Shown: positions 5,944 through 14,719 of the stretch, piece by piece | How the letters are laid out: each line of letters starts with the position of its first letter | Position numbering within the stretch: position 1 is the first letter of the stretch | From: a virus | Direction: 5' to 3' (one strand) | DNA length: 53,320 nt | IMG/VR virus record: IMGVR_UViG_3300021963_000165 | Location: 1 to 53,320 of that record | Program-made: the position numbers and the translations under genes | Notes under the pieces: generated by a model | Database searches by the model: none | Told to the model about the DNA's origin: nothing | Seen by the model: the letters and a program-made list of their open reading frames with translations, nothing else

Positions 5944-8532
5944 TTACACAGTCTCAAGCGTCTCAAGTGGGACCAACGTTGCGCGTGCGACGCCGCTGCC
6001 CTTGAACCGGACCGTTCCGTTACTGACCGAGGCACCAGTTAGCCGCCTCAAGGACTGCCGATAGGCGTTACCGGCCCACGGCGTGTCTTTGAGCAGGGCC
6101 TGCAGGTTGGTGCTGTTGTTGGCGACCGCCAGGGCACCACCGGCCACCTTCAGGCCGTAACGGCCGAGGATCGTCTCGATCTCGTCCGAGGGGTGATCAC
6201 GGCCGGGGATGGCGAAGATCACGCCGCGCTGGGCCATCTGCACCAGCTCGAGCACCGACATCTTCCGGGAGCCGTCCACCTGGATCAGGGACTGGAGGAT
6301 GTGGTTGATGCACTTCATCTCATCCGCGTCGGTGGCATCCACCTCGCGGCTTTCCCAGTCCATCATGTTGATCCACTCGATGGCCTGCTGCAGCGAAAGT
6401 TCGCCACCGCCACCGGGCTCGAGCGTCCAGGCACCGGCCAGCAACGTGCCGTGCTGATCGCCAAATCGCTGCCCGAAGCGCCGTGCAAGTGCAGCTGCGA
6501 GCGTCTTGGCATTCTTGCGAATGACGGGGATCTGCTGAATGGTTCTGGCGACAAGTTGCCGGCCGTTCTCTTCAGTGCAGGCGTTAAGAATCTCCTGCTC
6601 GAACTCGTTCCAGTCGTCCTTGTCCATGTGGTCTTTGCGTAGACCAAGGATGCAAAAACGATCGAGGTCAGCCCGCTGAATGAGGGCGACGTTGATGGAA
6701 CTGACGCAGAACATCGAGCGGATCTCAAAGGTGTTGGATCCGCCGTTGGTGGTGCCCTTGTAGATCTTGCCGCCTTCGGATGATGCGATCCGGGCAAGGG
6801 CGAGGATGTTCTGGACGACCTGCTTGTCCTTCTGTTCGTTCTGCTCGAGCTCGTCGAAAACGACCGGGATGGCGTCTGAGCGCAACTGACCGCGGAGGCC
6901 GGCTTCGGTAGTGCCACCGGTTGCACCCTCGAACATGCCGCCCAGCAGGGGCTTCATGAAGTGTTTGAGGATGGTGGTCTTGCCGGTGCCGGCACCGCCG
7001 GTGATCCAGACGTGCGGCCGCCAATCAAGAGAACCGCAGACGGGTGCCAGGACGATCCAGCCGAGCAGCAGGTTGGCTGAGGCGGGTGTTTCCCAGCGGA
7101 AGCGCTCTGCGATCAGGCGCACCTTGGCGCAGAGGTCATCAGAGAGCACCTGGCCGCCGGGGCCGTCGATCGCTTTGGCGTTCTCGTAGAAGTAGTAGCT
7201 CTTGAAGCCGGCCGGCAGCTTGGTGATGGGGTGCGAGCGCCCGTCGATCACGAGGCGGTTGCCGAGGTGCAGGATGACGCGGGAGGCATCAGCCCAGGCG
7301 CCGCGCCCCCGCACCCGGGAGGGGTCATAGACACCCTGGGAGATGCAGGAACCGAGGATGGCATTGACGGCCGAATCCCAGTCGATGCGGCCTTTGTCGT
7401 CGCCGAAACCGTTCGCCCACCACTCGAGGGGAGCGAGTGTCAGGAAGTGGCTCTTGTTGTGCTGAGCCGCGGTGAGTGCCACGACCTGGCAGGCCGCTGC
7501 GGGCAGGTAGTAGTAGATGCCGTGATCGAAGCCGAGGGGGCGGAAGGGCAGGCTGCTGGCGGGCTCGGGCTCGGGCTGCGGATCGATGGGGGCCGGTCGC
7601 GGTGGGAGCTGTCGCAGCTCCGGCGGCCCCGGCATGATCCGCCGTGGTGCCCGGTAGCCGTGCTCCTTGGCCCAGTACCAGAAGGTGCCGGCGGTGACTT
7701 CTGCGCCACCGGAGCCGGCCACCTGATCGATGCCGCGCCATTGCGGAGAGTGACTGGCCATCATCGAGATGGCGGTCTCAGCCGATGACCCGGTTTCCTG
7801 ACAGGCCCTGATCAGCCCCCAGAGAATGTTGCGGTACATCGGGTAGGTGTTGCCACCTGGCACCCGAGGCGGGATGCAGGAGAGGGCTTTCTGGATCTCG
7901 TCGAGCCCTTGGGTTTCGTAATCGGTAAAGGTCCGGGCCGCGACGTGACGCTGCACGATCTCTGGCTCGGGCAGCCGGGCGGCTAGATCAGCAAGGGTGT
8001 AGCGGGCGTCGGATTGGTGGATGATCGCAGCCTGCTCGCCGGTCTCGGGGTGTGGCGTGCCTGGCAGCCGCATGACCCTCGATGGGTTCTTGAGCTGGCG
8101 ATCGGCGTCGGCGTAATCGAGCAGTCGGGTTTGAACGGGTTTCCACTGCTCGGGCGATACCGGCTCGGAGAGGATCCAGTAGTTGTGGATGGACTTGCCA
8201 CCGGTGTCGACCTGCAGGCTGGGCTCCGGGAGTCCAAGGTCTTGCCAGGCGGTTACCTGCCAGTCCTTGGGTTTGTCATCCCACTCACAGAACAGGGCGA
8301 TGCACTCGGTGATGTCGGCATCCTTATCACCGCCGTTGTTGACGACGACATAGACGCCGCGCTTGTCGGCCACCCAGGACTCGACCAGCTGCTTGGTGGG
8401 CTCACCTTTGGCGCCGTGATCGTCGGCTTTGCGTGGATCGGTCTTGGCGTAGAAGCCACGCAGGCGGATGGCGCCTTTGGGCTTACCGAGAGCAGCTAGG
8501 AACTGGCGAGCGGCGTCGAAATCAGCGTGCAT
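5944..8532 (-). CDS. Replicative primase-helicase
   Basis: 862 residues. The N-terminal third resembles archaeo-eukaryotic-type (RepB/PrimPol-like) primases: FCEWDD at about 81-86 supplies acidic residues, GGKSIHNYW at 111-119, and NPSRVMRLPGTPH at 149-161. A proline-rich linker (about 300-330) precedes a P-loop helicase domain of the DUF927/virulence-associated E type, with Walker A GGAGTGKTT near residue 510 and Walker B PVVFDELEQ near 554. It should lay primers and unwind DNA at the phage fork. It follows the nuclease and SF2 helicase genes leftward and overlaps a tiny upstream gene by about ten bases. Catalysis is inferred from motifs. Confidence 0.85.
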   Translation of the reverse strand: MHADFDAARQFLAALGKPKGAIRLRGFYAKTDPRKADDHGAKGEPTKQLVESWVADKRGVYVVVNNGGDKDADITECIALFCEWDDKPKDWQVTAWQDLGLPEPSLQVDTGGKSIHNYWILSEPVSPEQWKPVQTRLLDYADADRQLKNPSRVMRLPGTPHPETGEQAAIIHQSDARYTLADLAARLPEPEIVQRHVAARTFTDYETQGLDEIQKALSCIPPRVPGGNTYPMYRNILWGLIRACQETGSSAETAISMMASHSPQWRGIDQVAGSGGAEVTAGTFWYWAKEHGYRAPRRIMPGPPELRQLPPRPAPIDPQPEPEPASSLPFRPLGFDHGIYYYLPAAACQVVALTAAQHNKSHFLTLAPLEWWANGFGDDKGRIDWDSAVNAILGSCISQGVYDPSRVRGRGAWADASRVILHLGNRLVIDGRSHPITKLPAGFKSYYFYENAKAIDGPGGQVLSDDLCAKVRLIAERFRWETPASANLLLGWIVLAPVCGSLDWRPHVWITGGAGTGKTTILKHFMKPLLGGMFEGATGGTTEAGLRGQLRSDAIPVVFDELEQNEQKDKQVVQNILALARIASSEGGKIYKGTTNGGSNTFEIRSMFCVSSINVALIQRADLDRFCILGLRKDHMDKDDWNEFEQEILNACTEENGRQLVARTIQQIPVIRKNAKTLAAALARRFGQRFGDQHGTLLAGAWTLEPGGGGELSLQQAIEWINMMDWESREVDATDADEMKCINHILQSLIQVDGSRKMSVLELVQMAQRGVIFAIPGRDHPSDEIETILGRYGLKVAGGALAVANNSTNLQALLKDTPWAGNAYRQSLRRLTGASVSNGTVRFKGSGVARATLVPLETLETV

Positions 8533-8635
8533 GCTTGCGTTGTGGTGAGTTGAGAGCGCGATTCATCTCGTCGTCGGTTGGCTCAGGAAACCAGACGGCG
8601 AGTTGGTGGAAGAAGCGTCGCAGCTGCTCAGACAC
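8522..8635 (-). CDS. Tiny coupled gene between nuclease and primase
   Basis: 37 residues from a GTG whose codon overlaps the stop of the VRR-NUC gene (sequence GTGTCTGA); its own stop overlaps the primase start. The product (MSEQLRRFFHQLAVWFPEP, then DDEMNRALNSPQRKHAR) is helical and basic at the end. The double overlap is what supports it. It fills the only gap in the replication operon. Function unknown. Confidence 0.45.
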   Translation of the reverse strand: MSEQLRRFFHQLAVWFPEPTDDEMNRALNSPQRKHAR

Positions 8636-9080
8636 CTCGGAAGGGCTCTGTCGCAATTCGCAACGCTTCGGCTGTGGTGCGGACGATGGCGGCGATACCA
8701 CCGGCGCGTCGGATGTGATCGATGAAGTTGCGCTGGGCTGGTGTGGCCCGGCCTGTGGCGGTTTTGATCTCGACGGCTGTGAAGACAGCGACGGTGCGTC
8801 CGACCATGTCGGGTGTGATGACGATCGACCGGTAACCGATGAGATCGGAGCCACCGGGTGAGGCGACACCGAACTGCACCCAGCGGCCAGTGCGTGGGTC
8901 GGGGAGTTTGCCGGAGTTGTTGCGCCAGAGGCGGAAACCGGAAAGAGACCCAACTGCGAGGCGGATTCGCTGCTGAAGGTCTGTTTCCTGGTTGGCCAAG
9001 GATCTGGGCAGGGCGCTGGGTCCATCATGCTGCGCGTTGCTTGCGCTGTCTGGCCGCCAGCACATGCCGCGCCCAGCCAT
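8628..9080 (-). CDS. VRR-NUC-type nuclease
   Basis: Up to 150 residues. The conserved part begins near SLANQETDLQQRIRLAVG, so a start downstream of 9080 is likely because the first 18 codons overlap the helicase gene. Motifs are GSDLIGYRSIVIT (the catalytic Asp of the PDDEXK fold), VFTAVEIKTATGRATPAQRNF (E-x-K) and a C-terminal GGIAAIVRT. VRR-NUC proteins in phages are junction-type or structure-specific nucleases associated with replication and repair. Its neighbours are the SF2 helicase and primase, as in many siphoviruses. Confidence 0.85.
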   Translation of the reverse strand: MAGRGMCWRPDSASNAQHDGPSALPRSLANQETDLQQRIRLAVGSLSGFRLWRNNSGKLPDPRTGRWVQFGVASPGGSDLIGYRSIVITPDMVGRTVAVFTAVEIKTATGRATPAQRNFIDHIRRAGGIAAIVRTTAEALRIATEPFRGV

Positions 9081-10392
9081 GTGGTGATTTCATTCCGCGG
9101 CGCCGGCCGATCTCGATGAGCTGCTCGAGGGTTTGCGCTTTGCCCTGCTCCTGGCGCTGCTGCCGGCGAAGGGTGTCGGGATCGAGCTCCACCAGCTCGC
9201 CATCACGCTCCTCAGGGCCTGATGCCACCGCCTCGCGTCGGTATTCATGCCCGCAACAGGGGCAGACGGGTGCTGGTGGGTGGCAGGCGTAGCAGCTGGG
9301 GCATTCTGTGACGGCTGGGGCCTTGCCGCCCTTCTTGGGTTTCGCGTCGAGGGTCCACTCGCGGGGATCTTGCGGAAAGCCGTGGGTGAACACACAGGAG
9401 GCGTGATCGAGAACGATGAGGTCGGGTTTACCGGGTGCGATGCGAAGGCCGCGGCCGACCGACTGCAGGTACATCGTGAGCGACTTGGTGGGTCGCAGCA
9501 GGATGACGCAGCCGATCTCGGGGCAGTCCACACCGGCGACCCAGAGGGCGCAGTTGCAGACGATGTCGATAGTTCCGCGGCGCAGACCGGTCAGCGCGGC
9601 CTGGCGCTCTTCACGGGTGGAGTTGCCGGAGATTGCAACAGCGCGGTAGCCGGCCTGGGTAAAGGCAGCAGCTGTGTGTTCTGCGTGCTTGATGTTGACG
9701 CAGAAGGCGACTGCACGGCGACCGTGGGCGTATTTGCGGTAGTGAGCAACGGCGTCACCAATGATGGAGGGCTTGTCGACGGCCTCGGCGAGCTGGTTGA
9801 GGGCGAAGTCACCCGCTTGGGTGCGGATGCCGGTTAAGTCTGGCTTGGTGGGGGCGTAGTAGCGGATGGGTGCGAGCAGGCCCTCGGCGATCAGGTCACC
9901 GGTGGAGCAGGTGGGGATGATGGTGTCGAACAGCTCCCCGAGGCCGCGGCCATCGAGACGCGCCGGTGAGCCAGACAAGCCCAGCAGCGGCGGATTGCCA
10001 GCGGCTTCGATGACCTTCTTATAGGTCTCAGCCACGGCCAGGTGGCACTCGTCGACGATGATCAGCCCCGGCGGCTTCACCACCGGCCTGCGCACTGCGG
10101 TCTGCACCGAAACCACCTGCACCGGCTTGAACGGGTTGCGGGGCATGCCGGCCATGATGAAGCCGTGCGGGATTTCGGCCTGCTCGAGGCGCCGGGCGGT
10201 GTCGTCGAGAATCTCGCGCAGGTGAGCGAGGAACCAAACATCGTTACCGCGTTGGACGGCGGATTTGATGATTTCTGCTGCTGTGTGGGTTTTGCCGAAA
10301 CCGGTTGCTGCGCACAGCAGCGGCGCTCGATAGCCCGCTCTGTAAGCTGCCCGGACATCTTCGATTGCCTTGATCTGACGTGGTCTAAGCAT
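9025..10392 (-). CDS. SF2 DEAD/DEAH-type helicase
   Basis: 455 residues. Motif I is CAATGFGKTHTA (about 27-38), motif II is IIVDECH (near 109-115), motif III LSGSPARLDG, motif V near GVDCPEI, and motif VI QSVGRGLR. Near the C-terminus lies a four-Cys zinc ribbon (CPSCYACHPPAPVCPCCG). It resembles the RecG/Res-like phage helicases found beside VRR-NUC genes. It is first in the leftward replication operon and faces the rightward recombination operon across a 111-base gap. Confidence 0.9.
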   Translation of the reverse strand: MLRPRQIKAIEDVRAAYRAGYRAPLLCAATGFGKTHTAAEIIKSAVQRGNDVWFLAHLREILDDTARRLEQAEIPHGFIMAGMPRNPFKPVQVVSVQTAVRRPVVKPPGLIIVDECHLAVAETYKKVIEAAGNPPLLGLSGSPARLDGRGLGELFDTIIPTCSTGDLIAEGLLAPIRYYAPTKPDLTGIRTQAGDFALNQLAEAVDKPSIIGDAVAHYRKYAHGRRAVAFCVNIKHAEHTAAAFTQAGYRAVAISGNSTREERQAALTGLRRGTIDIVCNCALWVAGVDCPEIGCVILLRPTKSLTMYLQSVGRGLRIAPGKPDLIVLDHASCVFTHGFPQDPREWTLDAKPKKGGKAPAVTECPSCYACHPPAPVCPCCGHEYRREAVASGPEERDGELVELDPDTLRRQQRQEQGKAQTLEQLIEIGRRRGMKSPHGWARHVLAARQRKQRAA

Positions 10393-10397
10393 GGGTC

Positions 10398-10426
10398 TTG
10401 ACCGCTGTGGTCAGCAATGGATAAAT
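10398..10426 (+). promoter_or_regulatory. Putative rightward promoter in the divergent gap
   Basis: TTGACC (10398-10403), 17 bases, then ATAAAT (10421-10426) fits a sigma70-type promoter of moderate strength for the recombination operon. The dyad GACC-gctgt-GGTC lies between the two boxes and could be an operator affecting both divergent operons. No experiment or comparison supports it here. Confidence 0.35.
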
Positions 10427-10503
10427 CAAAAAGTCGAGCAATCATAAACACTTAGCCGGTAAATGGCGTGAAGTGCGAAGAAATGCGACAAGGGAGATCG
10501 AAG

Positions 10504-11373
10504 GTGGATGAACTAGCGGTAAAGTCTGATCCACAGACACAAGACCAGCCTATGGGGCTGACCAATGCGGAGTACCACGCGAGGCCCGAAGTCTCGAAAA
10601 GTGGGCTCGATCTAGCGCGGCGTTCACCGCTGCATTTCTGGAACCGCTATCTGAATCCCGATCGTGCGGTTGAGCCACCGACCGATGCGATGGTGCTGGG
10701 TTCTGCCCTGCATGCGCGGGTGCTGGAACCGCATCTGTACGAGGACGAGTACATCGCCGCACCGGAGGGCATCGACCGCCGCACCAAAGAGGGCAAGCTG
10801 CGGTGGGCGGATTTCGAGGCCGAAGCTGACGGCAAGATCGTGCTGAAGGCTGAGGATGCTGCCCGGATCGAGGCCATGGCCCAGGCGGTGCATCGCCACC
10901 CGGCGGCGCGGATGATCCTGCGGCTGCCGGGCAAGTGCGAGCAGTCTTACTTTTGGACTGATGAGACCAGCGGCGAGAACTGCAAATGCCGGCCTGACTG
11001 GCACAGCGACGACCGGCGGCTGATCGCTGACGTGAAGACCACCGAGGATGCGAGTCCCCGTGGATTCATCCGTTCAGTGATGAAATATCGGTATCACGTT
11101 CAGGCGTCGTTTTACAGTCAAGGCATTGGAGCCGATCAATTTTTGTTTATCGCAGTCGAGAAGAAGCCTCCTTTCGCAGTTGCGGTATACGCAACCCCGC
11201 CTGAGCTCTTGGAGCGAGGATTCAAAGAGGCTGTGGAAGATCTGCGACTCATCGCCACATGCCGGGTCGAAAATCGATGGCCCGGCTACGGCGACGAAAT
11301 CCAATCTTTGACTGTCCCAAATTGGCTCTCAGACGAGCCGTCCGAAAACATTGCCGAGATCGAAGGTTTCTAA
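10504..11373 (+). CDS. RecE-like PDDEXK exonuclease
   Basis: 289 residues from GTG 10504, chosen because GGGAG lies seven bases upstream; an in-frame GTG at 10468 lacks this. The product matches the exodeoxyribonuclease VIII PDDEXK-like domain: SGLDLARRSPLHFW near the start, GSALHARVLEP, and a core of CKCRPDWHSDDRRLIADVKTT containing the D and D-x-K residues, then YHVQASFYSQGI. RecE-type enzymes resect one strand of a DNA end to feed an annealase. The next gene overlaps by TAATG and encodes a RecT-like protein, which supports the call. Confidence 0.85.
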   Translation: MDELAVKSDPQTQDQPMGLTNAEYHARPEVSKSGLDLARRSPLHFWNRYLNPDRAVEPPTDAMVLGSALHARVLEPHLYEDEYIAAPEGIDRRTKEGKLRWADFEAEADGKIVLKAEDAARIEAMAQAVHRHPAARMILRLPGKCEQSYFWTDETSGENCKCRPDWHSDDRRLIADVKTTEDASPRGFIRSVMKYRYHVQASFYSQGIGADQFLFIAVEKKPPFAVAVYATPPELLERGFKEAVEDLRLIATCRVENRWPGYGDEIQSLTVPNWLSDEPSENIAEIEGF

Positions 11374-12038
11374 TGACCGAACAAACATCTGCCAGCAACG
11401 CGCTTGCCGTGAGTCAAGACTCAGGCGGCGTTTTCACTGGGATTCAACAATTTGAAAATGCACAAAGGATAGGGAAGGCGCTCGCCAGCAGCGCTTTGGT
11501 GCCGAAAGAATACCAAGGGCAACAGGGGCTTGCGAATGTCCTAGTGGCGATGGAGATCGCCAACCGCATGAACCTGTCACCCTTGCAGGTGATGCAGAAC
11601 CTTCACATTATCCACGGGCGGCCTAGTTGGTCGTCACAATTCATTATCGCCATGATCAATGGCTGCGGTCGTTTTACACCGCTTGATTACAATGTAACCG
11701 GGGAAGGAGACACTCTCAGCTGCTTCGCGTACGCAACTGAGTTGGCCACCGGTAAAGAACTGCGCGGTCCGGTCGTCACGATGGCTATGGCCAAACGTGA
11801 GGGCTGGGCGACTAAGTCGGGTTCTAAGTGGCAAACGATGCCGGACCTGATGTGTCGGTATCGGGCGGCTGCCTTTTGGGGCCGTCTCTACGTGCCCGAG
11901 TTTCTAGTGGGCATGAAAACACAAGAGGAGGTCATCGATATTGAGACAGTAGAGGTGCAAGAAGCGCCTTCGATTGTTGCTGACCTAAATGAAAAGATTA
12001 AGACCGAGGGGGATTCCCAAGATGACGCAGTCTGGTGA
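11373..12038 (+). CDS. RecT-like single-strand annealing protein
   Basis: 221 residues starting MTEQTSASNALAV in a TAATG overlap with the nuclease. The conserved stretches ALVPKEYQ, NVLVAMEIANRMNLSPLQVMQNL, IIHGRPSWSSQFIIAMI and a later MCRYRAAAFWGR are those I know from RecT/Redbeta-superfamily phage annealases. It would anneal complementary strands produced by the RecE-like enzyme. The C-terminus is acidic. An upstream in-frame ATG lies inside the nuclease gene and is not used here. Confidence 0.8.
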   Translation: MTEQTSASNALAVSQDSGGVFTGIQQFENAQRIGKALASSALVPKEYQGQQGLANVLVAMEIANRMNLSPLQVMQNLHIIHGRPSWSSQFIIAMINGCGRFTPLDYNVTGEGDTLSCFAYATELATGKELRGPVVTMAMAKREGWATKSGSKWQTMPDLMCRYRAAAFWGRLYVPEFLVGMKTQEEVIDIETVEVQEAPSIVADLNEKIKTEGDSQDDAVW

Positions 12039-12237
12039 CTACCTGACACCCCGTGAGCTTGCTGAGCGATGGCGTAATGTCGTTGCGCTCAGCACGCTCG
12101 ACAACTGGAGGTCGCAGCAACGCGGCCCCCGGTGGTTCAAGGCTGGTGGTCGGGTGCTCTACCCGATTAACGAAGTCGTTCAATTCGAGCAGCGCAACAT
12201 GCGCGGCTTTCCCAACAACATCAACGGAGACCGATGA
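12022..12237 (+). CDS. Excisionase-like helix-turn-helix protein
   Basis: 71 residues from ATG 12022, with a purine-rich GAGGGGGA 10-17 bases upstream. The sequence LTPRELAERWRNVVALSTLDNWRSQQRGPRWFKAGGRVLYPINEVVQFEQ is the MerR-like winged HTH_17 fold of AlpA/Xis proteins. It may direct excision by the integrase at 19999 or regulate early genes. It overlaps the annealase by 17 bases. Other phage HTH_17 proteins are terminase-like or regulators, so the excisionase role is inference. Confidence 0.75.
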   Translation: MTQSGDYLTPRELAERWRNVVALSTLDNWRSQQRGPRWFKAGGRVLYPINEVVQFEQRNMRGFPNNINGDR

Positions 12238-12485
12238 ATCGCATCACCGCCGAGCAGGCACTCGCCCAGGTTGGCCGTCGATCGAAGACTGCACCACTGC
12301 GCAGTGAAATTCTCGATCTCGAGCCAGGCGAAGCGATTGAGGTCGGGTTTGACGAATACAAGCCCGGCACCATCACTCAGGTGGTCGGCAACCTGAGCCG
12401 TCGCGAAGCAGGCCGCCGTTATTCGGTGCGCAAGCGTCGCGATGGCCTGGGCTGCTTCATCATCTGCCAACCCAAAGCAAACTGA
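12234..12485 (+). CDS. Small basic hypothetical protein
   Basis: 83 residues starting in an ATGA overlap. The product has a basic C-terminal half (GNLSRREAGRRYSVRKRRDGLGCF), suggesting nucleic-acid contact. Its place between the Xis-like gene and ssb suggests a part in recombination. The family is unknown. Confidence 0.7.
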   Translation: MNRITAEQALAQVGRRSKTAPLRSEILDLEPGEAIEVGFDEYKPGTITQVVGNLSRREAGRRYSVRKRRDGLGCFIICQPKAN

Positions 12486-12487
12486 TC

Positions 12488-12955
12488 ATGTTTAACGGAA
12501 CCCTTACCGGCAATCTCGGCCGCGACCCTGAGTTTCAGACCACGCAGTCTGGCCAGATGGTGGCGAAGTTCTCCCTTGCGGTGCGCCAGCCCAAGAAGCA
12601 GGGCCAGGACCAGCCTGCCTTCTGGGTGAAGGTGGAGGTTTGGGGCAAGCAGGCCGAGTATGTCGCCAACTACCTGAAGAAGGGCAACAGCGTCTGCGTC
12701 ACCGGTCAGGTGGCAGAAGAGAGCTGGAACGACAAGAACACCGGCGAGCTCAAGAAGGCCGTGGTGATCCGCAACGCCTCGGTGGAGAGCTGGCAAGCCC
12801 GCGGTGATGAGGCAGCGCCGGCTCCGGTGCAACAGCAGAGCTACGCGCAGGCCAGCCAGGCCTACGCGGCACCTGCACCTGCACCTGCTCCGGCGCCTGT
12901 GCCCCAGCAGGCCCCGCCTGCACCGGTGTACGACGACTCCGAGATCCCCTTCTGA
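12488..12955 (+). CDS. Single-stranded DNA-binding protein
   Basis: 155 residues. Residues 1-105 form an OB fold (MFNGTLTGNLGRDPEF, FSLAVRQPKK, FWVKVEVWGKQAEYVANYLKKG). A Gln/Pro/Ala linker with a repeated AP segment (about 112-147) follows, ending in the acidic tip DDSEIPF, the partner-binding tail of bacterial SSB. It should coat single strands during replication and recruit the RecT-like protein and helicases. Full length and intact. Confidence 0.95.
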   Translation: MFNGTLTGNLGRDPEFQTTQSGQMVAKFSLAVRQPKKQGQDQPAFWVKVEVWGKQAEYVANYLKKGNSVCVTGQVAEESWNDKNTGELKKAVVIRNASVESWQARGDEAAPAPVQQQSYAQASQAYAAPAPAPAPAPVPQQAPPAPVYDDSEIPF

Positions 12956-13422
12956 TGCGCGAGAGGCTGGCATGGATCGCTGATCTGCGCCGCCGCCACC
13001 GGCCTGAGACTGTCCTAACGCTCTTGCAGCTGCAGGCACTCGGGCCGGGCCTCTACACGAGCGAGCAGCTGATCGAGCTGACGGGCATGAGCGAAAGTGC
13101 TCTGGTCACGTCATTCGCCCGGCTGCAGTGCCTCGGGCTAATCCGCTACGAAGGCTGGCCGAAGAAAGGCCGGCTGGTCTGGTGGATCGCCGACTGGGAT
13201 GCTCCACCACCGAACCCGGCTGCGCAGTTTCCCCGGTGGGTGCTGCAGGCCAATGCCATACGGACATTGGAGGTCTTGCTCGGCAAAGAGGCAGAGGCGG
13301 CCAACCGGCTCGGCGTCGACTTGAAGACATTCAGGAACTTTCTGGGCCGGCGGACCGGGTGTTACCGGCTGCTGGGCCAGTGGCAAATCCAACTCGACCC
13401 TGAACAATTCATTACCCAATGA
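12955..13422 (+). CDS. Winged-helix-like hypothetical protein
   Basis: 155 residues, ATG sharing its A with the end of ssb. Residues about 18-65 (TLLQLQALGPGLYTSEQLIELTGMSESALVTSFARLQCLGLIRYEGWPKKGR) have the helix-turn-helix plus wing pattern of DNA-binding modules. A second HTH-like segment is NRLGVDLKTFRNFLGRRTG. It could be a replication initiator or loader, or a regulator. No named family was recognised. Confidence 0.65.
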   Translation: MRERLAWIADLRRRHRPETVLTLLQLQALGPGLYTSEQLIELTGMSESALVTSFARLQCLGLIRYEGWPKKGRLVWWIADWDAPPPNPAAQFPRWVLQANAIRTLEVLLGKEAEAANRLGVDLKTFRNFLGRRTGCYRLLGQWQIQLDPEQFITQ

Positions 13423-13898
13423 CACTGATTTTCCCTAGCCGCGAACTCGATCGCCAGATCCCACTCCGGGAGGTGTGGGGTCTTGAGCTGGAAGACGCCC
13501 GGCAGCTGCACGTGGAGCTGACGATGGCTGTCCAGGGGCTTGATGACTCCATCCAGGAGGCGCAGCGGCTCGAGCACGACGCCGGGATCCCGTTCGATCG
13601 GGACTGGATGCACAAGGCGCGGAAGAAGCGCCGGATAACGATCATGTTTGCCAGCGAGACCAGGCGCCGGCTGTTCAAGCTGGAGGGCATCGAGGACATC
13701 AAGACCCGGAAGTCGCTGTACGAGAAGCAGCGGGACAGGTTCCACCAGATGCGCCACGACCGGCTGCGGGAGGCGCTTAAGGAAGAACTAGGGCCGGGTG
13801 TGCTCGAGGAGATCGAGGACGAGGCGCACGAGGCGGCCGAGGGTGACTTTGCGGCCTGGTTGAAGCGCGAAAAGTTTGAGCAGGTTTACCAGCCGTGA
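13419..13898 (+). CDS. Hypothetical helical protein
   Basis: 159 residues, translated from an ATGA overlap. Almost entirely helical and highly charged, with coiled-coil stretches (ELEDARQLHVELTMAVQGLDDSIQEAQRL, and KSLYEKQRDRFHQMRHDRLREALKEEL) and an acidic region near the end. It is the last gene before a 72-base gap and a new ribosome-binding site. Function unknown. Confidence 0.7.
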   Translation: MTLIFPSRELDRQIPLREVWGLELEDARQLHVELTMAVQGLDDSIQEAQRLEHDAGIPFDRDWMHKARKKRRITIMFASETRRRLFKLEGIEDIKTRKSLYEKQRDRFHQMRHDRLREALKEELGPGVLEEIEDEAHEAAEGDFAAWLKREKFEQVYQP

Positions 13899-13970
13899 AG
13901 GTTTGTAACAGCGGCCGAGCGCGTTTGTGCCCGGCTTGCTTTGATAGGCCGGTCCACCACAGGAGGGACC

Positions 13971-14225
13971 ATGACACCCCTTGAAATCGTGGGCGTGGTT
14001 GCGCTTAGCGCGATCGCCCTACGGATCATCTACCGAACCTTCAAGCCGGCTTCCGGGCTGGTGAGCATCGATGTCGCCAGCAAGGCAGTCGACGCATCGG
14101 TGCGGGACGCCTTTGAGGCCGGCATGCTGTGCGCAGCCGACATGGTGACGCATTACGGCCAGGAGGAGGTCGCTGGCCGGATCCGCAAGGTCGTTGAGCA
14201 TACGAGAGCAGCCAATGACAACTGA
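13971..14225 (+). CDS. Small membrane-anchored protein
   Basis: 84 residues. ATG 13971 has a textbook AGGAGGG six bases upstream, the strongest ribosome-binding site seen in this half of the genome. Residues 3-22 form a transmembrane helix (PLEIVGVVALSAIALRIIY), followed by a cytoplasmic helical part (FEAGMLCAADMVTHYGQEEVAGRIRKVVEH). It opens the train of tiny overlapping genes. Function unknown. Confidence 0.75.
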   Translation: MTPLEIVGVVALSAIALRIIYRTFKPASGLVSIDVASKAVDASVRDAFEAGMLCAADMVTHYGQEEVAGRIRKVVEHTRAANDN

Positions 14226-14352
14226 TCAGCAGCTGGCGACACTGCGCCAGATCACGCAGGTGAAGCGGATGCTTCGCCGTCACGAGCTGATGCTGATGGC
14301 GATCATCGCGATCCAGCTCATCAATCTCATCCTTGGACTCACGAGACTATGA
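14215..14352 (+). CDS. 45-residue membrane protein
   Basis: MTTDQQLATLRQITQVKRML is followed by a transmembrane helix (MLMAIIAIQLINLILGL). It overlaps the gene before it by 11 bases and the next by ATGA. The N-terminal helix is amphipathic, so the layout is coil plus anchor. It resembles tiny phage membrane proteins of unknown role. Confidence 0.6.
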   Translation: MTTDQQLATLRQITQVKRMLRRHELMLMAIIAIQLINLILGLTRL

Positions 14353-14576
14353 AAGGCGAACCGATCACATTCCAGTGGCACGAGCACCCCACCAGCAGCC
14401 ATGGTCCGGGTGTGAGCAGGCCGTCTGCACCAGAGCGTGCCAAGCCTGTGGCGTTGCTGGTGAAGCAGGGCAGGGGCCGGCCGATGAAGGTCACCCTGAT
14501 GGCTGAGAGCAACAACCTGGCGGTGCGCTATGCGGAGAACCGCTGGCCTGGCGCTGAGGTGGAGGTGGCAGCCTGA
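14349..14576 (+). CDS. Hypothetical protein
   Basis: 75 residues starting in an ATGA overlap (MKGEPITFQWHEHPTSSHGPG). The second half (VALLVKQGRGRPMKVTLMAESNNLAVRYAENRWPGAEVEVAA) looks like a small alpha-beta domain. Its stop overlaps the next start as TGATG. No family recognised. Confidence 0.65.
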   Translation: MKGEPITFQWHEHPTSSHGPGVSRPSAPERAKPVALLVKQGRGRPMKVTLMAESNNLAVRYAENRWPGAEVEVAA

Positions 14577-14719
14577 TGGAACCACCTCTCGAGCTGATCG
14601 AGCACTGGGTCGAAGATGCAATCGACATGGTGCATGAAGGCGTGATCGACGCCGAGACCATCCCATTCCATGTCGCCTTCCAGGCTGCGGAGTGGGGCTA
14701 CAACCAAGCCAAGCAATGA
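14576..14719 (+). CDS. 47-residue acidic helical protein
   Basis: The start lies in a TGATG overlap and the end in an ATGA overlap, so both neighbours force coupled translation. The sequence (MEPPLELIEHWVEDAIDMVH, ending AEWGYNQAKQ) is acidic and helical. Support is positional only; function unknown. Confidence 0.55.
   Translation: MEPPLELIEHWVEDAIDMVHEGVIDAETIPFHVAFQAAEWGYNQAKQ

Noticed and set aside
8522-9028. Leftward 168-codon frame overlapping the VRR-NUC gene
   Set aside because: Pro/Ser-rich shadow of the nuclease; only its last 37 codons beyond the nuclease stop were kept as a tiny gene.
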